A stretch of DNA of 64,000 nucleotides from Chitinophaga sp. S165 (lineage in GTDB: Bacteria; Bacteroidota; Bacteroidia; Chitinophagales; Chitinophagaceae): positions 1,131,646-1,195,645 of the forward strand of contig NZ_QGTG01000002.1 in the NCBI RefSeq assembly GCF_003182155.1. The letters are read 5' to 3'. Positions 27,228-35,587 of this stretch are shown one piece after another. The position numbers and the translations under genes were made by a program. The notes under the pieces are model-generated. The model was not told the DNA's origin. It saw nothing but the letters and a program-made list of their open reading frames with translations, and did not search any database. Numbering within the stretch: the stretch's first letter is position 1; every line of letters starts with the position of its first letter.

Positions 27228-27950
27228 GTGAAATTACTGCCAGGATTTTTATATCGATTCGTTCCGAAAAAGAGGGGCCTTTACAAGGACCTTTATAATT
27301 TGCTGGGATTTGCCCCGGGCAACTTTTCATTGTATGAAGTGGCGCTTAGCCACCGATCCAGCAAGGAGAAATTCCTTGAAAGCAATGAGCGCCTGGAATA
27401 TCTCGGCGATGCAATACTTGGCGCTATCATCGGCGACTACCTCTTTAAAAAGTATCCTTACAAAACAGAAGGTTACCTGACTGAAATGCGGTCTAAGATC
27501 GTTAACCGTCAGCAGCTCAATGATATCGCTATCAAAATGGGCCTGCGCAAACTGACTATCTACGACAAATACAACAGCTTTCTGAAAATAAGCCAGATCT
27601 TCGGTAATACCCTCGAAGCACTGGTCGGCGCAGTATACCTCGACAAAGGATATAACAGGACCAAACAATTCGTACACCAACGCCTTATCGTTCCTTACAT
27701 TGACCTCGAGCTCCTGGAAAATGTAGAAATGAACCATAAGAATAAACTGTACGGATGGGCCAATAAACACGGCAAGACCCTCGAGTTCGACCTGCTGGAA
27801 GAACAAATGGATAACGGTCGTCGTATCTTCACAGTAGGCGCCGTAGTAGATGGTGAACTGATCTGCAGCGGTAAAGCCTTCAACAAAAAAGACGCCAGCC
27901 AGATAGCCGCCCAGCAGGCCATAGAACTGTTAGGGCTAGGTGAAAAATAA
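27228..27950 (+). CDS. rnc: Ribonuclease III
   Basis: A 240-residue double-strand-specific endoribonuclease. The signature ERLEYLGDAILGAIIGDYLF (55-74) holds the catalytic acidic residues; a second acidic site is in NTLEALVGAVYLDKGY. A double-stranded RNA-binding domain ends the protein (res ~170-238; NKKDASQIAAQQAIELLG). The start is GTG at 27228, 5 nt after the fabF stop, so the three genes are almost certainly cotranscribed and possibly translationally coupled. Confidence 0.96.
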   Translation: MKLLPGFLYRFVPKKRGLYKDLYNLLGFAPGNFSLYEVALSHRSSKEKFLESNERLEYLGDAILGAIIGDYLFKKYPYKTEGYLTEMRSKIVNRQQLNDIAIKMGLRKLTIYDKYNSFLKISQIFGNTLEALVGAVYLDKGYNRTKQFVHQRLIVPYIDLELLENVEMNHKNKLYGWANKHGKTLEFDLLEEQMDNGRRIFTVGAVVDGELICSGKAFNKKDASQIAAQQAIELLGLGEK

Positions 27951-27962
27951 TCAACTTTTTAT

Positions 27963-28568
27963 TTACTTCACTGGTTGCCGCAGGATCGTTCTCATCCTGT
28001 CAGGCGCCGTCTTACGCGGATCTGATAGATAGATCTCATGATGCCTGCCATTCCATGTCAGGCCTTCCTTCCTCATAAAATCTTCCATTAATCGTAACGT
28101 TGCCGGCTCTTCGGAATAAGGTCCCGTATGCATTACCTGCACACTCTTACCTTCTGCCAGCGCCGCAAGTGTTACCTGCTGTAACAGTGGTAATTGCTTC
28201 TTCAAAAATGCCGCTTTTAACGCTTGTTGCACGACAGCGCTAACTACGTAGTCGGGCATACGTATCAGCAATTGCCAATGCCATTCATCCCTGGGTACTT
28301 CCAGCGGATTGCCGGTTACATTGACCCACCAGGTCCCTTCCAGTTTGCTTACAACGAAATCCTGCCCAGATTGTTTGTACACATTCTTAACACTGTAAGC
28401 CGCCGTATATAATGCCGACGTGCTTTCGGCAAACAGGTCCCCATTCGGATCGCCTTTGCCGTTAATCGAAAGATAGTGGCCGGCAGGTACGAAGATGAGC
28501 TCCGGCGAAGCCTGCGCAGTATACAGCGCTTTGTACATTTTGGTAAGGTCTGTCTTTGACATAAACAT
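27963..28568 (-). CDS. GyrI-like small-molecule-binding domain protein
   Basis: A 201-residue soluble protein of the GyrI-like (SHS2-type) group. Typical parts are the early PELIFVPAGHYLSINGKGDPNG, the central VNVTGNPLEVPRDEWHWQLLIRMPD segment, and the C-terminal VMHTGPYSEEPATLRLMEDF with HHEIYLSDPRKTAPDRMRTI. In other species these bind cationic or hydrophobic small molecules, and some act in xenobiotic response. The open frame reaches back to 28700, but its first 44 codons lie over an 18-bp palindrome, so the start at 28568 (or 28562) is preferred. The WYL regulator is directly upstream on the same strand. Confidence 0.88.
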   Translation of the reverse strand: MFMSKTDLTKMYKALYTAQASPELIFVPAGHYLSINGKGDPNGDLFAESTSALYTAAYSVKNVYKQSGQDFVVSKLEGTWWVNVTGNPLEVPRDEWHWQLLIRMPDYVVSAVVQQALKAAFLKKQLPLLQQVTLAALAEGKSVQVMHTGPYSEEPATLRLMEDFMRKEGLTWNGRHHEIYLSDPRKTAPDRMRTILRQPVK

Positions 28569-28606
28569 TGTTTTAGTATAACATGGGGTAGTATTACGTT
28601 TAATCT

Positions 28607-28624
28607 CATGCGTTATAACGCATG
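28607..28624. promoter_or_regulatory. Perfect 18-bp palindrome, probable operator of the GyrI-like gene
   Basis: CATGCGTTA followed by its reverse complement TAACGCATG, without any spacer, lies 38 bp upstream of the chosen GyrI-like start. Position and perfect symmetry fit a dimeric regulator site; the neighbouring WYL regulator is the obvious candidate but the link is inferred. Confidence 0.6.
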
Positions 28625-28757
28625 TCTTGTCAGACAGCGTGAACTGGTGCACGCTGCCAATGATCAGCAATAACCAGTGGCACCACAAGTGTAATTTCAT
28701 CAGTAAGGATTTATCGTTACTGATACAAAGAAAGATAGGGGTGGTGACAGCCTTATG

Positions 28758-29729
28758 TCAGGAGTGAGTACGGGGTTGTAAATAATGTTCTTTTATTTCC
28801 AGGGCAAGTATCTGCATTTTTTCAAACAGTTCTTCAGGGGCTATAATTTCAGGAGCTGACCCCCAGGTTAGCAGCCAGCGACCGAACCACTCCAGGCAAG
28901 GCGCCATAAAGGTCATTTCAGTACACGCTCCCACCGTTTGCTCGTCAATCATGCCATAATAAAATTTCATATCTCCAATACGACGGGCCATTGCCGACGG
29001 AAAGCGGACCTTTACCTCATATGGCTTGGTTTCATACTCTCCGTACTTGTCGATAAATTCCTTAAGAGTGATGTGTCGGGCCCGGTCATATGTTTCTGCT
29101 GAAACCGATACGTTCTTGATACGGTCCATTCTGAAATTACGGTAGTTATGCCGCAAACGGCACCAGGCTATCAGATACCAGTAACCTCTCATATAAATGA
29201 TACCGATGGGCTCTACTTCCCTTTTTGTAAGGGTCTCGTTATGGAGCGCAAAATAATCCAGCTGCAGGATCAGCTGTTTACCCAGCGAATGTTGAATATC
29301 GGAAAGAAAGCGGTTCGGGAATTCATCGCCTACCGGCGGCCTTCGGCTTACCACGGCAATATTGTCTTCCAGTGACTCCAGGAAGTCCTTCTCGCTGCCT
29401 CTCAAAACGGCCTTGATCTTCTGCATGGCATTGCTGAACTCTTTCCTGTTGGAATGATCGCTCAGATTAGCCATCAGTTTTTCGCCCGTCAGTAAGGCTG
29501 CAGCTTCTTCCCGGCTGAACATAACAGGCGGCAGGTGGTAACCCTCTACAAGGTAATAGCCTGTGCCCGCTTCCGCACCTACAGGAACACCAGCTTCCTG
29601 GAGCGCCCTGACGTCCCTGTATACCGTACGAAGGCTAATGTTGAAACGTTCTGCTATTTCAGCAGCACGTACCACTTTTTTGCCCTGAAGCTGGATAAGA
29701 ATGGCAGAAAGACGGTCAATCCTGTTCAT
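28758..29729 (-). CDS. YafY-type transcriptional regulator (HTH_11 + WYL domains)
   Basis: A 323-residue regulator. The N-terminal winged helix (res ~5-60; RAAEIAERFNISLRTVYRDVRAL) is followed by a helical linker and a WYL domain (res ~150-225; EPIGIIYMRGYWYLIAWCRLRH), then the WCX extension. WYL domains sense nucleotides or other small ligands. In Bacteroidota such genes often stand next to a GyrI- or SRPBCC-type protein, as here with the downstream gene, which it may control through the palindrome at 28607-28624 (inference). Confidence 0.93.
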   Translation of the reverse strand: MNRIDRLSAILIQLQGKKVVRAAEIAERFNISLRTVYRDVRALQEAGVPVGAEAGTGYYLVEGYHLPPVMFSREEAAALLTGEKLMANLSDHSNRKEFSNAMQKIKAVLRGSEKDFLESLEDNIAVVSRRPPVGDEFPNRFLSDIQHSLGKQLILQLDYFALHNETLTKREVEPIGIIYMRGYWYLIAWCRLRHNYRNFRMDRIKNVSVSAETYDRARHITLKEFIDKYGEYETKPYEVKVRFPSAMARRIGDMKFYYGMIDEQTVGACTEMTFMAPCLEWFGRWLLTWGSAPEIIAPEELFEKMQILALEIKEHYLQPRTHS

Positions 29730-29858
29730 ATGACAGCAAGTTAGAATAAAATTGAAAAAAAATCCGGACCCGATTAAACTTCTGTTATAATAGCCAGTCT
29801 TAGATACAACAAATATTTGAGGGCGGCTCTTTCGGGAATGATATAAGTGATAACAGAT

Positions 29859-29921
29859 ATGAGTAAGATGTTCTCTCCCTGGAAAATATTTAAAGATTTG
29901 ATGCTACAGTACAGAATATAG
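29859..29921 (+). CDS. Candidate 20-residue peptide gene (MSKMFSPWKIFKDLMLQYRI)
   Basis: A 21-codon ORF, hydrophobic with basic residues and a Trp, followed 12 nt later by a good terminator. It lies alone between the WYL regulator and the sigma-factor locus. Translation is unproven. Confidence 0.35.
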   Translation: MSKMFSPWKIFKDLMLQYRI

Positions 29922-29933
29922 GTTAAATGGTAA

Positions 29934-29967
29934 GCCCCTGCAATTTTTTGCGGGGGCCTGTTTTTTT
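29934..29967 (+). terminator. Terminator after the 29.9-kb short ORF
   Basis: GCCCCTGC (29934-29941) pairs with GCGGGGGC (29950-29957, one G-U pair), followed by CTG and seven T. Confidence 0.88.
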
Positions 29968-30033
29968 ATCTCCCCCTTCCCATGAGCCATTCTCTTCAGA
30001 ATTTATTTGAAATCATTAACTTATGGTTAACAG

Positions 30034-30060
30034 TTGACGGGCGGATTCATCATATTTTTG
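30034..30060 (+). promoter_or_regulatory. Candidate promoter (TTG-N16-TATTTTTG)
   Basis: TTG at 30034-30036 and TATTTTTG at 30053-30060 fit the Bacteroidota promoter with a slightly short spacer. The predicted transcript would start near 30067 and end at the terminator 65 nt later. Confidence 0.55.
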
Positions 30061-30076
30061 ATACAGCAAAATTCAA

Positions 30077-30112
30077 ATGAGTTTTTTAATGGTTAATTTG
30101 GGGAGGGCCTGA
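30077..30112 (+). CDS. Candidate 11-residue leader peptide (MSFLMVNLGRA)
   Basis: A 12-codon ORF placed about 10 nt after a predicted transcription start; its stop codon lies within the left arm of a terminator hairpin. The arrangement resembles a leader peptide with an attenuator in front of the sigma-factor operon, or a very small RNA. No codon bias pointing to a particular amino acid is visible. Confidence 0.3.
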   Translation: MSFLMVNLGRA

Positions 30113-30132
30113 TTTTTATCAGGCCCCTTTTT
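30105..30132 (+). terminator. Terminator overlapping the 30.1-kb short ORF
   Basis: The 9-bp arms GGGCCTGAT (30105-30113) and ATCAGGCCC (30118-30126) flank TTTT and are followed by CTTTTT. It stands about 60 nt upstream of the sigma-factor start region. Confidence 0.9.
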
Positions 30133-30165
30133 ATTTTCTATCCCTTATCATTTAATTTTTATAGC

Positions 30166-30204
30166 TTGTACTTTAGATACAATAGCCTGGACTATTGTAC
30201 TTTA
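30166..30204. promoter_or_regulatory. Repeat cluster upstream of the ECF sigma gene
   Basis: TTGTACTTTA occurs twice in direct orientation (30166-30175 and 30195-30204), and TACAATAG (30178-30185) with CTATTGTA (30192-30199) forms an 8-bp inverted repeat between them. This looks like a regulator or sigma-factor binding region and argues that translation of the sigma gene starts downstream of it. Confidence 0.5.
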
Positions 30205-30215
30205 AACGAGGTAAA

Positions 30216-30764
30216 TTGGCGGGGTCCGAAAATATCAACCAGGCATCCGTAGCTGACCACGAGCTATGGATAGCTTTCAAACAGGGAAATGCAGAGGCGT
30301 TCAGTGAAATGTACCAGCGCTATGCCGGTACCCTGTACAACTATGGCTATCACCTGATTCCCGATTCAGCACTGGTACAGGATGCCATGCAAGACCTCTT
30401 CGCCGATCTCTGGCGTACACGCCATAATCTTTCCGATACCAGCTCTATTAAATATTATCTTTTCCGTTCCCTGCGCCGTCGTTTGTACAAAATGGCCGAC
30501 ATCAAACCGGTACCAGCCATAACACCCCTGCAAACAGAATCCATAGAAGAACTCAGAATAAAGAAAGAAGAATACCTGCTGCTATTACAACGATTACAGC
30601 AATTGATGTCCCGTTTGCCTGAACGGCAGCAGGAAGTGATCCGCCTCCGTTTTTATGATAACTTCAGTTGGGATGAAATTGCCGGTATCCTGCAGATCAA
30701 TGAACAATCCGTAAGGAACCTCGTGCAGCGTGCCATTATCAAACTCCGTGAAGGCTGGAAGTAA
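30216..30764 (+). CDS. ECF-type RNA polymerase sigma factor
   Basis: A 182-residue sigma-70 family protein with region 2 (LWIAFKQGNAEAFSEMYQRY ... ALVQDAMQDLFADLWRTR) and region 4 (SRLPERQQEVIRLRFYDNFSWDEIAGILQ). The frame contains no ATG before region 2; TTG codons at 30195 and 30216 are possible. The second is preceded by GAGG at 4 nt and lies outside the repeat cluster, so it was chosen; if 30195 is used the protein has 189 residues. With the FecR gene that follows it forms the usual trans-envelope signalling system for the STN-type SusC downstream: nutrient binding releases the sigma factor, which transcribes the locus. Confidence 0.93.
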   Translation: MAGSENINQASVADHELWIAFKQGNAEAFSEMYQRYAGTLYNYGYHLIPDSALVQDAMQDLFADLWRTRHNLSDTSSIKYYLFRSLRRRLYKMADIKPVPAITPLQTESIEELRIKKEEYLLLLQRLQQLMSRLPERQQEVIRLRFYDNFSWDEIAGILQINEQSVRNLVQRAIIKLREGWK

Positions 30765-30887
30765 GCTGTCGTACCCCATAAAGTCTCCAAACAAAAACAG
30801 GTCTAAAAAAAATTTCCGGAGAAGTGAGTTAAAATGACCACTGCCTCCCTTTATTATTATACTTACTGTCGTAAGGCACTTAATGCT

Positions 30888-31970
30888 ATGGATTATTCAG
30901 CATACGATACTGCAGACTTTGTCTGTGATGATTCTTTTGTGGCGTGGGTGAAAGAAGGCCAGGACAGTGCTCACTGGGAACAGGTGATCACACAGCATCC
31001 CGGTAAACATGAAGCGATCTTACAGGCCAGGACCATTATCCTGGCAGCAGCACAGTTGCCTGCCTTTCAGCTGAAAGAACAGGACCAGCGGCTGATGTGG
31101 AATGAGATCCAGGCCCGGATGGAAACAACCGGGATCGTGCCTGTAACAAAAAGACGTTTTACCTATTGGTATTGGGCCGCAGCTGCAGTATGTATGGTGA
31201 TAGGTGCGGCACTCTGGTGGATGCGCCCGCAAGAGCGGCCTGCCGTATACACCCGCTTGTTGCAGGAAGCGAAACTGGAAGGCAATAAGCGTGTAGAAGA
31301 AGTCAATAAAGGAAAGAATATCAGAACAATCAGACTGCCCGACGGAAGCTCTGTAGTATTGCAGCCTGGCGCCCGAATAAGCTATCCTGTATGTGCAGAC
31401 AATAGCTGTAAGCGTGAAGTGTATTTGTCTGGTGCAGCGTTTTTCGAAGTGTCACGTAATACAATGCAACCTTTCGTAGTATATGCAAATGAAATGGTGA
31501 TCAATGTGCTGGGTACCAGTTTTCATGTGAAAGCATATGAGCAGGACAGCCTTGTGGAAGTGAAGGTGAAGACAGGTAAAGTAGCATTGTCAGTACAACC
31601 ATTGGGAGATAAAGTTATATCTAACGTTTCAGCTAACCAGCAGGCAGTATTGCAGAGAAAGACACTCGCCATGCTGGTACAACTGCCGGAACAACAACTA
31701 AAGAAAGCACCGGAAACGCCGGAGGCCATTACTTATTCATTTGATTTTAATGATGCACCGGTAGACAGTGTTATGACCACTATAGAGAACGCCTATGGCG
31801 TGCATATCAGCTATGATAAAGCTTTACTGGCTGATTGCAGGTTAACCGCGTCGCTGACAGATGAACCATTATATGAAAAAATACGCCTGATCTGTAAGGC
31901 GTTGGAGGCTGGATGTATCATCGAGGGAAATGATATAAAGCTCACCGCAAAAGGATGTCGTCGTTATTGA
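30888..31970 (+). CDS. FecR-family anti-sigma factor
   Basis: A 360-residue inner-membrane protein: a short cytoplasmic part that begins in the family manner (MDYSAYDTADFVCDDSFVAWV), one membrane segment (about 85-106; YWYWAAAAVCMVIGAALWWM), the periplasmic FecR domain (LPDGSSVVLQPGARISYP ... YLSGAAFFEVS ... VINVLGTSFHVKAY) and a C-terminal DUF4974/STN-like domain (YSFDFNDAPVDSVMTTIENAYGVHISYD). An upstream ATG at 30834 would add 18 residues; the match to family N-termini favours 30888. It holds the ECF sigma factor inactive until contacted by the STN domain of the SusC protein. Confidence 0.92.
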   Translation: MDYSAYDTADFVCDDSFVAWVKEGQDSAHWEQVITQHPGKHEAILQARTIILAAAQLPAFQLKEQDQRLMWNEIQARMETTGIVPVTKRRFTYWYWAAAAVCMVIGAALWWMRPQERPAVYTRLLQEAKLEGNKRVEEVNKGKNIRTIRLPDGSSVVLQPGARISYPVCADNSCKREVYLSGAAFFEVSRNTMQPFVVYANEMVINVLGTSFHVKAYEQDSLVEVKVKTGKVALSVQPLGDKVISNVSANQQAVLQRKTLAMLVQLPEQQLKKAPETPEAITYSFDFNDAPVDSVMTTIENAYGVHISYDKALLADCRLTASLTDEPLYEKIRLICKALEAGCIIEGNDIKLTAKGCRRY

Positions 31971-32020
31971 AAACTAAACCAGGATCTAAAAAAAATGGAC
32001 ACTAGTACTTAATGAAAAAT

Positions 32021-32048
32021 AGCCAGCGGTATGGCCGTACCACTGGCT
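32021..32048 (+). repeat. Leader hairpin upstream of the STN-type susC
   Basis: AGCCAGCGGTA (32021-32031) and TACCACTGGCT (32038-32048) pair with one mismatch around a 6-nt loop. It is not followed by a T run, so it is a leader structure or protein site rather than a terminator. Confidence 0.55.
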
Positions 32049-32139
32049 ACAACCAATGTCACGTTGCCTTATGCCCGCTCCACTGGGATAAGACAGCCCT
32101 TCTATTTCCCAATATTAACATAGGAACACAATCCAAGTT

Positions 32140-35100
32140 ATGAAAAAAAGATTACGAATCCGTGATTTAATCTTTCACGTTACGCGTACATGTGCCTCTC
32201 AGATGCTGGTAGCATTGCTGTTTACCACGCTCACATTTGCCGGAAATGGCAACGCCCAGGAAATACTGCAGCAAAAGATTTCCCTGGAAATGAAACAACA
32301 GCCTATTGGCAAAGTCCTGAACCAGATAGAAAAGCTGGTCGATGTTAAATTCCTCTACAGCTCTTCTCTTATCCAGTCAGAACGTAGAGTCGACTTAGTA
32401 GTCGCAAATGAAGCTTTAGGCAATATCCTGAACGATTTACTGGCGCCATTGCAACTACAGTATCATGTATCTGGCCGTCAGATTGTGCTAAATCGATTAC
32501 GCGCTCCTGTTGTAGCTCCAGGACAGCAACCTGTAAGGATCAGCGGCAAAGTGACCGACGATAAAGGACAACCTTTACCAGGCGTTAGCGTAAAACTCAA
32601 AGGTACATCTACCGGCGCTACTACAGATGCTTCCGGTGTTTATGCGTTTAACGTTCCCGCTTTAAGCGGTATCCTCATTTTTACTTATGTCGGTTTTGCT
32701 ACTAAAGAAATAGAGATCAATGGTAGCAACAGCATAAATGCCACGCTGGAAGCCTCTTCCACATCTTTAGGTGATGTGGTGATCGTAGGTTACGGCGCAC
32801 AGAAAAAAGAATCACTGACCGGCGCCGTTGCCTCTATCACCAGTAAAGACCTGAATGGTATTCACGCAGGATCTACTGTCAGCGCCGGACTGGCCGGTAA
32901 AATAGCAGGTGTTTCTTTCCGCTTTTCTGATGGCCGCCCTGGCGCCAGTGCTTCCATACAGATCAGGAACATGGGTAACCCGCTGTATGTTATTGATGGT
33001 ATTCAGCAGGATGAAGGTCAATTTAATAACATCGCTCCCGCCGATATTGAAAGTATTACTGTACTGAAAGATGCTTCCGCTGCCATCTACGGTTTGCGTG
33101 CTGCAAACGGTGTAGTGGTTGTAACTACCAAACGCGGTAAACTGGGCAGCCGCAACACCATAAACGTAAACGTTTACAAGGGTTGGCAGAACTGGACACG
33201 CTTTCCTAAAACTACCAACGCCTATCAATGGATGGTCGGTAAAGCAGATGCTGACATGAACCAATACGGTAAGACGACCATTACACAGGATGAACTGGAT
33301 AAATGGAAACAGGGTACTGAGACCGGTTACAAAAACTTTGACTGGTATAAGTTCATCGTAAAAGGAAACTCTCCGCTTACACAGATGAACCTCAATTTTA
33401 CCGGTGGTTCTGAAAGGATCAACTACTACGTATCTGCCACGCACCTTAAACAGAACTCTGTACTGGGAAGAGAATTCACCTTCGAACGTACCAATGTTCA
33501 AAGCAATATCGAAGCTCGTGTATCCGATCGTTTCAAGATCGGCGCACAGATCAATGGCCGTGTGGAAACACGCGATCAGCCAGGTGTTCCAGGTACTGAC
33601 GACTATTGGGCCGCTCGTTTTGCGATACTGCGTAACAGACCTACTGAACGCGCTTACGCTAATGATAATCCTGATTATCCAAGCGATATCGGTCATAACA
33701 CAGAACAGTGGTCCGTACAGAATAAGAAATTGTCAGGCTACTGGCGCAGCGACTGGCGTGTATTGCAATCCAATCTGACTGCAGAGTACCAGTTCCCACT
33801 GGAAGGATTGACTGCAAGAGGATTGTTCTCCTATTATTATGCGAATGAAATTATGAACGGACATGAGTATACCTACAAAGTATATACTTATAACCCTGTT
33901 GATAGTTCTTACAACGCAACTGGTGGTAGCTCTAACCCTTACAGGGAAAGACGTAACAGGACTATCCTGTCGCCAACTATTCAGGTCCAGCTTAACTATA
34001 ATAAAGTATTCGGGCAACATACCGTAGGTGCTACATTGGTAGCAGAACGTATCAAAAGAAGGGATCTGCAATCTTATGTACACTCCGTGCCTACTACCAA
34101 TACGTTGCCGCTGATCTACTTCTCCACCATGGATACCTATAACGATGGTGATGGAACAGAAGCCCGTCTCGGTTATATCGGCCGCGTGAACTATAACTAT
34201 GCCGGCAAATATTACATTGAAGTGTCTGCACGAAGAGATGCTTCCTGGAAATTTTCACCAGATAAAAGATGGGGTACTTTCCCCGCTATCTCCGGTGGAT
34301 GGCGCCTGAGCGAAGAGAAATTCTTCAGCTCCGTGAGTAAGAAAGTATTGAGCGAACTGAAACTCCGCGCCTCTTATGGTAAACTGGGAGATGATGATGT
34401 AGGCATCGGTCCATACGATTACCTGGCAGGTTACAACTATAATGCCTCCACCGTTATACTGGATGGAAATGCAGTGATCGGCTCCAGCAACAAAGGCGTA
34501 CCTATCAGAAATATTTCATGGTTTGTAAGCCGGACACTTGACATTGGTCTGGACTATGCTCTCATGGACAGTAAGATCACCGGTGCGATCGATGTATTCA
34601 ACAGAAGAAGAACAGGACTACTGGGAGCTAAATACGACATCCTGGTACCGAGTGAGCTTGGATATAACCTTCCTTCTGAAAACGTGAACAGTGATCAGGT
34701 GGCAGGTATAGAAGGTTCAATTGCCTGGTCTGGAAAGATCAAAAAAGTGAACCTTAACATCGGTGGTAACGTATCCTATGCAAGAGCAAAATCGCTTCAT
34801 ACATACAAACCTGTATTTAACAACTCCTGGGACCACTACCGCAACTCTGCGGAAGAAAGGTTCAGCAATGCCTTCTGGGGATATGAAGTTCAGGGGCAAT
34901 TCCAGTCGCAGGAAGAGATCAACAAGTATCCTGTGAACATCGATGGTACCGGTAATAAGACATTGCTGCCTGGAGATCTTATCTATAAAGATCTGAATAA
35001 AGACGGCCTCATTAACGATATGGATACGCGTCCTATCGGATATGGTACAGGCAGAAATCCTATCATCAATTTCGGTCTGAACTTCGCCGCTGCATGGAAT

Positions 35101-35568
35101 GGCTTTGATGCGCGTATCGATTTCTCCGGAGGTAGCGGTTATTCTTTCAATCGTAACTGGGAGATGCGTAACCCTTACCAGAATGGCGGTAACCTGCTGT
35201 TAGACCTGTATGAGGACCGCTGGCACAGAGAAAATCCACTGGACCTGAACAGTCGCTGGATACCTGGTAAATACCCTGCACTTCGCTTCAATAACGGCGA
35301 TCATAGCAGCTTCGGGAAGAACTCCGATTTCTGGCTTGTGAACGTAAAATACCTGCGTGCCAGAACTGTTGAATTAGGATATACCATCCCTAAAGACCTG
35401 CTCGGCCGTATAAAAATAGAGAGAGCCCGCTTCTACGTGAATGCTTACAACCTGTTCTCTATTGATAATATGAAGGGCATAGGCATTGATGCGGAAATAG
35501 TAGACGATAACGGTCTCACCTATCCGCAGAGCAAATTTGTGAACATTGGTTTTGAACTTTCTCTCTGA
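32140..35568 (+). CDS. SusC/RagA-family TonB-dependent receptor with STN signalling domain
   Basis: An 1142-residue outer-membrane importer. Signal peptide (about 1-40, ending FAGNGNAQ), STN domain (res ~45-125; ISLEMKQQPIGKVLNQIEKL), CarboxypepD_reg-like domain (res ~130-205; GKVTDDKGQPLPGVSVKLKG), plug with VVIVGYGAQKKESLTGAV and the SusC signature AIYGLRAANGVVVVTTKRG, then the 22-strand barrel ending FVNIGFELSL. The STN domain fits control through the FecR/ECF pair upstream. With the SusD 19 nt downstream it forms the import complex of a polysaccharide locus. Confidence 0.97.
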   Translation: MKKRLRIRDLIFHVTRTCASQMLVALLFTTLTFAGNGNAQEILQQKISLEMKQQPIGKVLNQIEKLVDVKFLYSSSLIQSERRVDLVVANEALGNILNDLLAPLQLQYHVSGRQIVLNRLRAPVVAPGQQPVRISGKVTDDKGQPLPGVSVKLKGTSTGATTDASGVYAFNVPALSGILIFTYVGFATKEIEINGSNSINATLEASSTSLGDVVIVGYGAQKKESLTGAVASITSKDLNGIHAGSTVSAGLAGKIAGVSFRFSDGRPGASASIQIRNMGNPLYVIDGIQQDEGQFNNIAPADIESITVLKDASAAIYGLRAANGVVVVTTKRGKLGSRNTINVNVYKGWQNWTRFPKTTNAYQWMVGKADADMNQYGKTTITQDELDKWKQGTETGYKNFDWYKFIVKGNSPLTQMNLNFTGGSERINYYVSATHLKQNSVLGREFTFERTNVQSNIEARVSDRFKIGAQINGRVETRDQPGVPGTDDYWAARFAILRNRPTERAYANDNPDYPSDIGHNTEQWSVQNKKLSGYWRSDWRVLQSNLTAEYQFPLEGLTARGLFSYYYANEIMNGHEYTYKVYTYNPVDSSYNATGGSSNPYRERRNRTILSPTIQVQLNYNKVFGQHTVGATLVAERIKRRDLQSYVHSVPTTNTLPLIYFSTMDTYNDGDGTEARLGYIGRVNYNYAGKYYIEVSARRDASWKFSPDKRWGTFPAISGGWRLSEEKFFSSVSKKVLSELKLRASYGKLGDDDVGIGPYDYLAGYNYNASTVILDGNAVIGSSNKGVPIRNISWFVSRTLDIGLDYALMDSKITGAIDVFNRRRTGLLGAKYDILVPSELGYNLPSENVNSDQVAGIEGSIAWSGKIKKVNLNIGGNVSYARAKSLHTYKPVFNNSWDHYRNSAEERFSNAFWGYEVQGQFQSQEEINKYPVNIDGTGNKTLLPGDLIYKDLNKDGLINDMDTRPIGYGTGRNPIINFGLNFAAAWNGFDARIDFSGGSGYSFNRNWEMRNPYQNGGNLLLDLYEDRWHRENPLDLNSRWIPGKYPALRFNNGDHSSFGKNSDFWLVNVKYLRARTVELGYTIPKDLLGRIKIERARFYVNAYNLFSIDNMKGIGIDAEIVDDNGLTYPQSKFVNIGFELSL

Positions 35569-35587
35569 TCTCTTAAATGCACATAGC

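Noticed and set aside
32812..33696. A 294-codon open frame on the minus strand
   Set aside because: It lies inside the STN-type susC gene on the other strand, has no recognisable domain and no promoter or start context.
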